Positions 57,173 to 64,000 of a DNA stretch of 64,000 nt are shown piece by piece. Position 1 is the first letter of the stretch; each line of letters starts with the position of its first letter. A program made the translations under genes and the position numbers. The notes beneath the pieces are model-generated. The model saw only the letters and a list, made by a program, of their open reading frames with translations. It was not told where the DNA came from and searched no databases. The DNA is from Paraconexibacter antarcticus (GTDB taxonomy: Bacteria > Actinomycetota > Thermoleophilia > Solirubrobacterales > Solirubrobacteraceae), in the NCBI RefSeq assembly GCF_024220175.1, contig NZ_CP098502.1, forward strand, positions 4,902,514 through 4,966,513. The letters run 5' to 3'.

Positions 57173-58111
57173 ATGCCGCCCGTCCAATCGCCGACGGCGA
57201 GCGCGCCGCCCGGCCCGGGTGGCGGCGCGTCGCCCGGCCCTCCGGGGTCGATCGCGACCCTGCGCGCGGGGGACGTCGTCCGCGGCACCTTCGCGTGCAC
57301 GCGAAAGGACCGCCTCACCGCGAAGACCGGGACGACGTACCTCGCCGTCGAGCTCCGTGACCGCACCGGGTCGATCGCCGGGCGGGTCTTCCGCGACGCC
57401 GACCTCGTCGCCTCGCGCTTCGACCGCGGGGACCTCGTGCACGTCCAGGCCCGGGTCGAGCGCTTCCGCGAGGAGCTCCAGCTCGACATCACCGCGATCG
57501 CGCGGGCGCCCGCCGGCGACGCCGACCCGTCGGCCTTCCTCCCGGTCGCCTACCGCGACATGGAGGAGCTCGACGGCTTCCTCGAGCACCTCGCCCGCGA
57601 GGTCCACGACCCGGGCTATCGCGGCGTGCTCGAGCGCCTGCTCACCGACGAGCCCCTGCGGACCGCGCTGCGCCGGACGCCCTGCTCGCGCGGCGGGCAC
57701 CACGCGTACCTCGGCGGCCTGCTCGAGCACACCGTCGCGGTCGCCACGCTCGCGCAGGAGACGTGCCTGCTGCACCCGCGGCTGAACAGCGACCTGCTCA
57801 TCTGCGCGGCGATCGTCCACGACCTCGGCCACACCGAGGCGTTCACCTACGGCGCGGAGATCCAGCTCGGCGAGGCCGGCCGGCTGCTCGGGCACGTCGA
57901 GCTCGGCCTGCGGATCGTCGACCGGCTCGCGGCCGGCCTCCCGGCGATGGACGAGGCGCGGCGGCTGCAGCTCGCCCACTGCGTCCTCACCCACCACGGG
58001 CCCGACCAGGCCCCCGGGCGGCGGTTCGGCTCGGTGGAGGCGCTGACCCTCGCGCGGCTGAACGCGCTGGACGCGAGCGTCAAGGGCGCGCTGGAGCAGG
58101 GGCTGCCCTAG
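57173..58111 (+). CDS. OB-fold plus HD-domain protein (YhaM-like 3'-5' exoribonuclease)
   Basis: The 312-aa protein has a Pro/Gly-rich N-terminal tail (about 1-27), an OB-fold (about 30-110; VVRGTFACTRKDRLTAKTGTTYLAVELRDRTGSIAGRVF) and an HD domain (GGHHAYLGGLLEHTVAVATLAQETCLL ... CAAIVHDLGHTEAF ... CVLTHHG). This order is that of YhaM/CBF1-type exoribonucleases. The stop TAG shares a CTAG (58108-58111) with the stop of the converging flavoprotein gene. The ATG at 57173 is the first in a good context; the PAC2 gene is divergent, 25 bp away. Confidence 0.9.
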   Translation: MPPVQSPTASAPPGPGGGASPGPPGSIATLRAGDVVRGTFACTRKDRLTAKTGTTYLAVELRDRTGSIAGRVFRDADLVASRFDRGDLVHVQARVERFREELQLDITAIARAPAGDADPSAFLPVAYRDMEELDGFLEHLAREVHDPGYRGVLERLLTDEPLRTALRRTPCSRGGHHAYLGGLLEHTVAVATLAQETCLLHPRLNSDLLICAAIVHDLGHTEAFTYGAEIQLGEAGRLLGHVELGLRIVDRLAAGLPAMDEARRLQLAHCVLTHHGPDQAPGRRFGSVEALTLARLNALDASVKGALEQGLP

Positions 58112-59502
58112 AGCCCCGCCTTCTCGAGCAGCCGCAGCCAGATCTCGCTGCGGGTCGGGAAGGCTGGCACGGCGTGCCAGAGGACGTCGAGCGGGACCTC
58201 GCCGACGACGGCGATCGTCGCGGCCTGGAGGAAGTCCTGCACGTCCGCGCCGGTGATCGTCGCGCCGACGACGAGCCCGCGCCCGTCGTCGATGACGAGC
58301 CGCGCGGTGCCGGGCGCGTTCCGCCCGTAGAAGCTTCCGCCGGCGTTGCCCGACGTGGCGACGTCGACCGCGCGGGCCTGCAGCCCGGCCTCGAGCGCGC
58401 CGTCGAGCGTCCAGCCGACGGCCGCGACCTGCGGCTCGGTGAAGGTCACCCGCGGGGAGCGGGCGCCGTCGAGCCGCACGGAGGTCGGGCGGCCGAGGAT
58501 GTCGTCCGCCGCAATCCGGGCCTGGTACTTGCCCATGTGCGTCAGGAGGGCGCGACCGTTCATGTCACCGATGGCGTAGAGCCAGTCGCGGCCGGGCACG
58601 CGCATCGTGTCCTCCACCTCGACGAAGCCGCGGGCGTCCGGCTTCACGCCGACGGTGACGAGGCCGAGGTCGTCGAGCGGGACGTGGCGCCCGGCCGCGA
58701 CGAGGAGCTCCGCCGCCTCGACGGTCTCCTCGCCCTCGAGGACGACGCGGACGGGCCCGGTGTCGGCGTCACGCTCGACGCGGACGATGCGGACGCCGGT
58801 GCGCACCGTGACGCCGAGCGCCTCCGAGGCCTCGGTCACCTGCGCCGAGGCGAACGGCTCCTCCTTGAGCAGCAGCCGGTCGGCGACCTCGAGGAGCGTC
58901 ACCTCCGCGCCGAGCGTCCGCCACGCCTGCGCCATCTCGGCGCCGATCGGGCCGCCGCCGATGACGACGAGCGACGCCGGGACGGCCTTCGCGGTCGTGA
59001 TCTCGCGGTTCGTCCACGGCACGGCCTCCGCGAGCCCGTCGATCGGCGGGAGCGCGGCACGGCTGCCGACGGCGAGCACGATCGCGCGGCGCGCCGTGAG
59101 CCGCCGCCCGTCGTCGAGCACGATCGCCTTCTCGCCGTCGAGCGTGGCGACCCCGCGCAGGAGCGTGATGCCACGCTCCTCGATCCACGGCAGCTGGGCG
59201 CTGTCGTCGAGGTCGTGGATGACCTCGTCCCGGCGCGCGAGCGCGGCCGCGGCGTCGAGCGTCCCGGTGACCGCCTCGGCGGCGCCGGGGATGCGCGCCA
59301 CCTCCGCGAGCGCCTGGGCGGGCCGCAGGAGCGCCTTGGACGGCATGCAGCCGTAGAAGCTGCACTCGCCGCCGACGAGATGCCGCTCGACGAGCGCCAC
59401 CTCGAGGCCGGCGTCCGCCAGGCGCCCGGAGGCGACCTCGCCCGCCGGGCCCGCGCCGAGGACGATGACGTCGAACTGATCTTCAGGCATGTGGCCGGAC
59501 AT
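58108..59502 (-). CDS. Dihydrolipoamide dehydrogenase-like class I pyridine nucleotide-disulfide oxidoreductase
   Basis: The 464-aa flavoprotein has an FAD motif (VIVLGAGPAGEVASGRLADAGLEVALVER), the redox-active CSFYGC (VGGECSFYGCMPSKALLRP), an NAD-binding motif (VVIGGGPIGAEMAQAWRTLGAEVTLLE) and the FAD C-terminal motif LYAIGDMNGRALLTHMGKYQARIAA. The dimerisation domain ends LWHAVPAFPTRSEIWLRLL, with the His-Glu pair in altered spacing compared with HxxPTxxE of Lpd. It could be a lipoamide, mycothione or related disulphide reductase. No dehydrogenase-complex genes are beside it. A Tyr in the active-site loop (CSFYGC) is unlike the usual CLNVGC of Lpd. Confidence 0.9.
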   Translation of the reverse strand: MSGHMPEDQFDVIVLGAGPAGEVASGRLADAGLEVALVERHLVGGECSFYGCMPSKALLRPAQALAEVARIPGAAEAVTGTLDAAAALARRDEVIHDLDDSAQLPWIEERGITLLRGVATLDGEKAIVLDDGRRLTARRAIVLAVGSRAALPPIDGLAEAVPWTNREITTAKAVPASLVVIGGGPIGAEMAQAWRTLGAEVTLLEVADRLLLKEEPFASAQVTEASEALGVTVRTGVRIVRVERDADTGPVRVVLEGEETVEAAELLVAAGRHVPLDDLGLVTVGVKPDARGFVEVEDTMRVPGRDWLYAIGDMNGRALLTHMGKYQARIAADDILGRPTSVRLDGARSPRVTFTEPQVAAVGWTLDGALEAGLQARAVDVATSGNAGGSFYGRNAPGTARLVIDDGRGLVVGATITGADVQDFLQAATIAVVGEVPLDVLWHAVPAFPTRSEIWLRLLEKAGL

Positions 59503-59558
59503 GATGCCCTGCGGGGTGGGCCGTCATGCGGGATCGCGCCCAGCGGGCGCGCCGGCGA

Positions 59559-60005
59559 TCACCCGTCGAGGCGCTCCTGCACCGTCTCGTAGGCGTCGTT
59601 CGCCTGCACGAGGAAGCGGAGGATGGTCTCGCGGTCACGCTCGTCCAGCTCGTCGATGAACCCCTCGAGCTCGGACGCGAGGAGCTCGGACGCCTGGCGG
59701 AGGACGTCCTGTCCGTCCGGGGTGATCGACACCACCGACGAGCGGCGGTCGGCCGGGTTCGGGCTGCGCTCGACGAACCCGGACCGCTCGAGACGGTCGA
59801 GCGCCGGCGTCACGCCGCCCGTGCTCATGCCGAGGCGCTCGGCGATCTGGCCGTTCGTCAGCCACCCGTCGAGGGAGAGCTCCGAGAGGATCGAGTACGA
59901 GGTCGAGTTGACGCCGGCGACCTTCGCCGCCGCTCCCGCCGCCCGCGTCTGTGTGATCGACAGCCGCGAGACGGCCACCAACAGCGTTTTCCCTTGAACC
60001 GTCAC
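59559..60005 (-). CDS. MarR-family transcriptional regulator
   Basis: The 148-aa protein (GTG start 60005, GGAAGG upstream) has a winged helix: NSTSYSILSELSLDGWLTNGQIAERLGMSTGGVTPALDRLERSGFVERSPNPADRRSSVVSITPDGQDVL, with the DRRS wing. The GGVTPALDRL recognition helix is clear. It lies between the flavoprotein and TauE genes, all on the minus strand; targets are unknown. Confidence 0.91.
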   Translation of the reverse strand: MTVQGKTLLVAVSRLSITQTRAAGAAAKVAGVNSTSYSILSELSLDGWLTNGQIAERLGMSTGGVTPALDRLERSGFVERSPNPADRRSSVVSITPDGQDVLRQASELLASELEGFIDELDERDRETILRFLVQANDAYETVQERLDG

Positions 60006-60100
60006 CGTGCGCCTTCCGTGTCTCGAGCGACCCGGTGTAGCAAATCACACTCCTGCCGCAAGCGCACAGGTTTTCGTACCGAGCCTCGGGCGAAATACCG

Positions 60101-60469
60101 TCAACGTGCCGCGTCGCGGAACGCGCGCCGGACGAGCTGCGCCGCGACGAAGAGCTGCAGGCCGGCGAAGCTCACCTCGACGACCCGGGTCGGCAGGGCG
60201 TTGACGAGCGCGACCCCGGCCACCGCCCCGGGGACGGCGAGCAGGCCGACGACGGCTGCGTCCCGGACCCGGAGGTTGCCGTAGCGGTGCTGGCGCACGG
60301 CGCCGACGAGGGCGACGGGGACGATGGCGAGCAGCGACGTCGCCTCCGCGTCGACCTGGCGCAGCCCGACGATCGCCACGAGCGCCGGGACGAAGAGCGC
60401 GCCGCCGCCGACGCCGAGCATCCCCGCGAGGAGGCCGGCGGCGATGCCGATGAGGACGACCTCGACCAT
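60101..60469 (-). CDS. Half-size TauE/SafE (TSUP) membrane protein, second half
   Basis: The 122-aa protein has about four helices and the TSUP core motif GLLAGMLGVGGGALFVPALVAIVGL near its N-terminus, then QVDAEATSLLAIVPVALVGAVRQHRYGNL. TSUP transporters usually have two such repeats in one chain of about 250 residues, but here each repeat is a separate gene. It starts 4 bp after the stop of the partner gene 60474-60836. The pair likely assembles into one transporter for sulfite, organosulfur or similar anions. Confidence 0.87.
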   Translation of the reverse strand: MVEVVLIGIAAGLLAGMLGVGGGALFVPALVAIVGLRQVDAEATSLLAIVPVALVGAVRQHRYGNLRVRDAAVVGLLAVPGAVAGVALVNALPTRVVEVSFAGLQLFVAAQLVRRAFRDAAR

Positions 60470-60473
60470 GCCG

Positions 60474-60836
60474 TCAGCCGAGCAGGAGGTCCCCGGCGCT
60501 CACGACGAGCAGCACGGCGAAGCCGAGGGACACGAGCTTCGGGTCGACGCGCTGCTGCAGCCACGTCCCGGCGAGGACGCCGCCGACCGCGGGAAGCCCG
60601 ATGAGCAGGCCGTCGCCGACGTGGAGGTTGCCGTAGGCGCCGTGGGCGACGGCCGCCGTCGCGGCGATCACGACGATCGCGCCGAGCGACGTCCCGGTGG
60701 CCTCGCGCTCGCCGTAGCCGAGCCAGAGGATGAGCAGCGGCACGATGACGACGCCGCCGCCCACGCCGAACAGCCCGCTGAACAGCCCGGCGGCCGTGCC
60801 GCAGATCGCGAGCAGGGTCATGCGGCGCCGGTCCAT
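60474..60836 (-). CDS. Half-size TauE/SafE (TSUP) membrane protein, first half
   Basis: The 120-aa protein has the matching TSUP repeat: AAGLFSGLFGVGGGVVIVPLLILWLGYGEREATGTSLGAIVVIAATAAVAHGAYGNLHVGDG, then three more hydrophobic segments. The EATGTS and GVGGG motifs line up with DAEATS and GVGGG of the downstream half. The two genes are not in the same frame and have separate starts, so this is a natural split or a fixed ancient half-form rather than a simple stop mutation. Its ATG at 60836 is divergent from otsB. Confidence 0.87.
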   Translation of the reverse strand: MDRRRMTLLAICGTAAGLFSGLFGVGGGVVIVPLLILWLGYGEREATGTSLGAIVVIAATAAVAHGAYGNLHVGDGLLIGLPAVGGVLAGTWLQQRVDPKLVSLGFAVLLVVSAGDLLLG

Positions 60837-60943
60837 GCCCGCATCGTAGGTGGCGGGCCGCCCGCGGCCCTTCCCGCGCGCCGATCCGGCGGCTCCCGAG
60901 CGCCTTTACCTGCCGCGCAGAACGGCTCTGCCACACTGGTGGT

Positions 60944-61801
60944 GTGTCCGTGGCCGCCACCTCGCTCCACGACGCCCTGGGCCCGCTCCTCGCCGACCCG
61001 TCGGCCGCCGCGGTCCTCCTGGACGTCGACGGCACCCTTGCCCCGATCGTCCGCCACGCGGACGACGCGCACGTCCCCGAGGCGACGCGCCGCCCGCTCA
61101 TCACCGTCGCACGCAGCTACGGCTTCGTCGGCTGCGTCAGCGGCCGACGCGCGGCGATCGCCCGGCGGATCGTGTCGCTCGGCTCGATCACCTACGTCGG
61201 CAACCACGGCAGCGAGGTCCTCCCCGGCGGCGCCTCGGAGACCGAGGTCGACGAGGAGGTCGCCGCCTGGACCGAGCGCGTGCGCGCGTTCGCCGCGGCC
61301 GAGCTCACCCGCGAGGACGTCCACCGCACGCGGGTCCGCGGTGAGGACAAGGAGGCGATCGCCGCCTTCCACTGGCGCGGCGCCCCCGACGAGGCGGCCG
61401 CCGAGGCCGTCGTCGAGGGCATCGCCGCGCGGGCGGACGGCGAGGGCTTCGCGCTGCACCGTGGCCGCAAGGTCCTCGAGGTCCGGCCGCCGGTCGCCCT
61501 GGACAAGGGGCGCGGCATCGAGCGCCTGCTCACGGGGCGGGGCCTGCGCGTCGCGCTGTACGCGGGCGACGACGTGACCGACGTCGACGCGTTCGCCGGA
61601 CTGCGACGCCTCGTCGCCGCCGGCGAGCTCGAGGCCGCCGTCTGCGTCGGCGTGACCTCCGACGAGACCCCGGACGAGCTCGTCCGCGCCGCCGACCTGC
61701 TCGTCGACGGCCCCGCCGGCGTCCGCGAGCTGCTCACCGTGCTCGCCGACGCCGTCCGCGGCGGGGCGGTCGCGCCCGCCGGCGACCCCACCCCGGGGTA
61801 G
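60944..61801 (+). CDS. otsB: Trehalose-6-phosphate phosphatase
   Basis: The 285-aa HAD-superfamily enzyme has motif I VLLDVDGTLAPIV (nucleophile Asp), GFVGCVSGRRAAIARRIV, the substrate-binding NHGSEVLPGG and the motif III/IV segment VALYAGDDVTDVDAF. VLEVRPPVALDKGRGIERLL is characteristic of OtsB. It would make trehalose from trehalose 6-phosphate. The synthase OtsA is not in the window. Start GTG 60944; GTG 60942 is out of frame. Confidence 0.92.
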   Translation: MSVAATSLHDALGPLLADPSAAAVLLDVDGTLAPIVRHADDAHVPEATRRPLITVARSYGFVGCVSGRRAAIARRIVSLGSITYVGNHGSEVLPGGASETEVDEEVAAWTERVRAFAAAELTREDVHRTRVRGEDKEAIAAFHWRGAPDEAAAEAVVEGIAARADGEGFALHRGRKVLEVRPPVALDKGRGIERLLTGRGLRVALYAGDDVTDVDAFAGLRRLVAAGELEAAVCVGVTSDETPDELVRAADLLVDGPAGVRELLTVLADAVRGGAVAPAGDPTPG

Positions 61802-61804
61802 CGC

Positions 61805-62335
61805 TTGCGGTTCGTCGACCTGCTCCGCACGACGGTGCTGCTCTGCGGCGCGGCCGCGACCGTCCTGGCCGTCGTCTGCGTCGCCGGCGCCACGCAGAAC
61901 GCGGACGAGCAGCTCGTCCTCTACGCGACGGCGTGGTGGGTCATCGCGTCGATCCTCGGCTCCTTCCTCGGCCGCCGCAACGACGCGAGCCCGCCGATCG
62001 CCCGGCTCCTCGCGGACGCCAAGCAGGCGACGATGATGCCCGAGCAGCGGCCGGGCGCCGTCGTCCTCAACCGCCTGTGGCCGCTGCTCGTGGCGACCGT
62101 CGTCGCCGGGGCCCTCGCCGTCGTCGCCCCGCAGATCCCGGGGATCGCCGCCGGGTTCACGATCGTCTGGGCCCTCGCCTGGCGGCGGCAAGACAAGGCG
62201 GTCCAGGCCATCGAGGAGCGCGACGGCGTCCAGTACTACGTCGAGCGCACGTCGCCGCTCGCGCCGGCGCAGCTCGTCCGCATGCCGGGCCTCCGGCGCG
62301 AGATCCCGACGCGGGACGGCGTGCCGGGGGCCTGA
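61805..62335 (+). CDS. Hypothetical membrane protein
   Basis: The 176-aa protein (TTG start, 3 bp after otsB) has about four hydrophobic segments: TTVLLCGAAATVLAVVCVAGA, VLYATAWWVIASILGSFLG, LWPLLVATVVAGALAVVAPQI and IAAGFTIVWALAWR. A cytosolic tail follows (QAIEERDGVQYYVERTSPLAPAQLVRMPGLRREI). The QYYVERTSP tail looks conserved in style but I do not know the family. Tight spacing suggests co-transcription with otsB. Confidence 0.75.
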   Translation: MRFVDLLRTTVLLCGAAATVLAVVCVAGATQNADEQLVLYATAWWVIASILGSFLGRRNDASPPIARLLADAKQATMMPEQRPGAVVLNRLWPLLVATVVAGALAVVAPQIPGIAAGFTIVWALAWRRQDKAVQAIEERDGVQYYVERTSPLAPAQLVRMPGLRREIPTRDGVPGA

Positions 62336-62352
62336 GCGGCAGATCCCCCGGG

Positions 62353-62399
62353 CGGCGTGCGGTCTCGTGGGTCATATCCCCCCACTCGACCGCACGCCG
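62353..62399 (+). repeat. 47-bp palindromic repeat, copy C
   Basis: The third copy of the dispersed palindrome lies in the 98-bp gap between the membrane protein and glycosyltransferase genes. Arms are CGGCGTGCGG and CCGCACGCCG around GTGGGTCATATCCCCCCAC. Confidence 0.78.
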
Positions 62400-62433
62400 C
62401 GCTGGGTCGACGGTTGCTGGGAGACTGCGAGCC

Positions 62434-63450
62434 GTGCCGAAGGACGTCCTGCTCGTGGCCCTCGGGTCGACCGCCGGCCTGCGCCGGGCGGAGGCGGGGT
62501 TCGCCGCGTCGCTCGCACGGGCGGGCGTGTCGGTCGCGACGGTGACGGCGGCGCCGCAGCGCGACGTGCGGACGCTCATGGCCACCGACCTCGTCTGGGC
62601 GCTCGCCGCGCGGCGGGCCGCCGTCGCCGGGATCGCGGAGCACGCGCCGCGCGCCGTCGTCTACTCGACGGTCACCGCGGCCCTGCTGTGGCCGCGCCCG
62701 GGCGCCATCCGCTTCGACGCGCCGGCGGCGGGCAACCGGCCCGGACGCCACGGCCTGTGGCAGCGGCCCCTGGAGCGCCGCCGGCTCGCCGCCGCGCCGC
62801 TCCTGCTGCCCCACGACGCCGCCGCGCTCGACGACCTCGGTCCCGCCGCGGCCGCGGCGCTGCGCGGCCGGGTCGTCGCGGTCCCGATCGCGGTGGACCC
62901 CTCGGGTCCGGCGGACGGGGTCCGCGACCTCGCCACGATCACCTACGGGACGAACCCGCACAAGAAGGGCCTGGACCGCGTGCTCGCCGCGTGGGCGCTC
63001 GCGCGCCGACCCGGCGAGGAGCTGCTCGTCGCCGGGATCGACGCGCTGCCGGACGGCCTCGGGCCTGCGCCGGAGGGTGTCCGCTGCACCGGCATGCTCG
63101 ACGCCGCCGCCTACCGCGGGCTCCTGCGGCGGGCACGGGTCTTCGTCACCGCGCCGCGGCGGGAGGACCACGGGCTCGCGCAGCTCGAGGCGCTCGCGGA
63201 CGGCTGCGCGCTCGTCACGACCGCGGCGCCCGGGCCCTACGCGGCCCTGCCCGCCGCCCGCGCCCTCGACCCGCGCTGGGTCCTGCCCGACGGGGCGGGC
63301 GCGGACGCGCTCGCGGCCGCGATCCGGACGGCGCTCGACGACCCGCCGGCGGACCTCGCCGTCCGCGGGCCCGCGGCGGTGGCCGAGCACGGGAGCGCGG
63401 CGATCGACCGCGCGGTGGCCGAGCGCGTGCTCCCGCGCCTGCTCGGCTGA
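62434..63450 (+). CDS. Glycosyltransferase, GT-B fold (GT4-like)
   Basis: The 338-aa protein starts at GTG 62434. Its N-terminal half is a Rossmann-like acceptor domain (KDVLLVALGSTAGLRRAEAGFAASLARAGVSV). The C-terminal half has donor-site sequence TYGTNPHKKGLDRVLAAWALARRPGEELLVAGI, then RVFVTAPRREDHGLAQLEALADGCALVTTAAPGP, resembling the E-x7-E motif of GT4 (E..Q..ALA.G). Acceptor and sugar are unknown. It is not in an obvious polysaccharide cluster. Confidence 0.85.
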   Translation: MPKDVLLVALGSTAGLRRAEAGFAASLARAGVSVATVTAAPQRDVRTLMATDLVWALAARRAAVAGIAEHAPRAVVYSTVTAALLWPRPGAIRFDAPAAGNRPGRHGLWQRPLERRRLAAAPLLLPHDAAALDDLGPAAAAALRGRVVAVPIAVDPSGPADGVRDLATITYGTNPHKKGLDRVLAAWALARRPGEELLVAGIDALPDGLGPAPEGVRCTGMLDAAAYRGLLRRARVFVTAPRREDHGLAQLEALADGCALVTTAAPGPYAALPAARALDPRWVLPDGAGADALAAAIRTALDDPPADLAVRGPAAVAEHGSAAIDRAVAERVLPRLLG

Positions 63451-63474
63451 GCCCGGGCCTCGCGGCGGCGGCGC

Positions 63475-63509
63475 GTCCGGGTCCGGGTCCGGGTCCGGGT
63501 CCGGGTCGG
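63475..63509. repeat. GTCCGG hexamer tandem repeat
   Basis: Five GTCCGG units (63475-63504) plus a partial one fill the short gap between two converging genes. Confidence 0.85.
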
Positions 63510-63510
63510 T

Positions 63511-64000
63511 TCAGCCCTGCTTGCGCAGGGCGTCAAGCTCGGTCCAGCTGCGCGTGTTCGCGACCTGCGCGGCGGTGAGCCAGGCGCGGCGCGCCGTCCC
63601 CACGCCCCAGCTCGTGACGCCGAGCTTCTCGGGGCCGTGGGCGTCCGAGTCGATGACGATGAGGACGCCGGCGGCGGCCGCGGCGCGCGCGTGGACGTCG
63701 TGGAGGTCGCGGCGGTCCGGGGCGGAGTTGATCTCCAGGAAGGTGCCGGTGCGGGCGGCCGCGTCGATGACCGCATCCATGTCGACGGCGTACGCCTGGC
63801 GCTGCTCGATCTTCCGGCCCGTCGGGTGCCCTAGGGCGTAGACCGACGGGTGCTCGAGCGCGGCGACGATCCGCTTCGTCATCGCCGCCTCGTCCATCGC
63901 GAACTGGGTGTGGACGGAGGCGACGACCCAGTCGAGCTCGGCGAGGAGGTCGTCGGCGTAGTCGAGCGAGCCGTCGGGGAGGATGTTCACCTCGCTGCCC
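63511..64000 (-). CDS. polX: PHP-domain protein, partial (PolX C-terminal type)
   Basis: The visible C-terminal 163 residues of a longer protein read SEVNILPDGSLDYADDLLAELDWVVASVHTQFAMDEAAMTKRIVAALEHPSVYALGHPTGRKIEQRQAYAVDMDAVIDAAARTGTFLEINSAPDRRDLHDVHARAAAAAGVLIVIDSDAHGPEKLG. The histidines and acids of a PHP metal-binding domain are present (SVHTQF, GHPTGR, EINSAPDRRDL, DSDAH). This exact pattern is that of the PHP domain at the end of bacterial PolX DNA polymerases with 3'-5' exonuclease. The polymerase part is off the right edge, so the assignment as PolX is probable but not proven. It ends against the GTCCGG repeat. Confidence 0.85.
   Translation of the reverse strand, partial: GSEVNILPDGSLDYADDLLAELDWVVASVHTQFAMDEAAMTKRIVAALEHPSVYALGHPTGRKIEQRQAYAVDMDAVIDAAARTGTFLEINSAPDRRDLHDVHARAAAAAGVLIVIDSDAHGPEKLGVTSWGVGTARRAWLTAAQVANTRSWTELDALRKQG

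Noticed and set aside
60944-62335. Trehalose synthesis operon
   Set aside because: Only otsB is present; the following gene is an unrelated membrane protein and no otsA is visible.
1-64000. tRNA, rRNA or riboswitch genes
   Set aside because: Reading the intergenic gaps I saw no GTTCGA-type T-arm with matching acceptor stem, no rRNA-like sequence and no familiar riboswitch core; a covariance search was not possible.

Overview
The window is about 64 kb of very GC-rich, gene-dense DNA, with GTG and TTG starts, many 4-bp ATGA/GTGA/TTGA gene overlaps and almost no long gaps. The gene set (Lhr-type long helicase, AdnA/UvrD-like helicase-nuclease, DUF2342 HEMTH protein, PAC2 protein, actinobacterial-type citrate synthase, seven-iron-type ferredoxin, CIRCE-controlled groESL) points to a high-GC actinobacterium. 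A member of Thermoleophilia/Solirubrobacterales is my best guess; that placement is inference. Both window ends cut genes: an MFS transporter on the left and a PHP/PolX-type protein on the right. I saw no rRNA, tRNA or CRISPR array.

Layout. 1-4.7 kb: MFS transporter, GlxA-like regulator, a PaaI-type thioesterase with an apparent frameshift, and two NarL-type response regulators, one coupled to a histidine kinase. 4.9-8.3 kb: two secreted proteins facing each other, one with SpaA/Cna-B-like repeats and one with Ig-like domains plus an HEYGH zinc-protease motif. 8.5-10.2 kb: SirB1-like protein, a 33-residue double-CxxC protein and uracil-DNA glycosylase. 10.2-11.2 kb: IS982-family element copy 1. 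11.2-26.4 kb: Lhr helicase, Tat-exported FAD oxidoreductase with divergent TetR, Nudix, GlcD-like oxidase, Nei glycosylase, phosphodiesterase, ECF sigma factor with DUF4349 partner, Crp regulator with Nudix and ASCH proteins. 26.4-28.0 kb: IS110-family element. 28.0-30.7 kb: a non-coding stretch with palindromic and tandem repeats, then groES-groEL under two CIRCE operators. 30.7-36.3 kb: DUF445 protein, epimerase, amine oxidase and a nitrilase-like protein. 36.3-37.3 kb: IS982 copy 2. 37.3-64 kb: MOSC protein, DHA2 efflux pump, ABC-2 exporter operon, metallo-hydrolase/TetR pair, DksA-like protein, MarR, citrate synthase, a molybdopterin/flavodoxin/ferredoxin redox group, Mrp ATPase, a histone-H1-like lysine-rich protein, DUF2342/inositol phosphatase pair, helicase-nuclease, PAC2, OB-HD exonuclease-like protein, dihydrolipoamide dehydrogenase-like enzyme, MarR, two half-size TauE/SafE genes, OtsB and a glycosyltransferase.

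Most of this is ordinary chromosomal backbone. The distinctive signals are: (1) two seemingly identical IS982-type copies, both sitting in CTAG at the stop codon of the upstream gene; (2) a 47-bp imperfect palindrome present three times in non-coding DNA; (3) a nested inverted-repeat cluster between converging genes at 19.3 kb; (4) an IS110 element with a long non-coding end that could encode a bridge RNA; and (5) several small or atypical proteins (the 33-aa zinc-ribbon candidate, the split TauE/SafE pair, a receiver domain with altered pocket residues). I did not find a clear new multi-gene defence or biosynthetic system.
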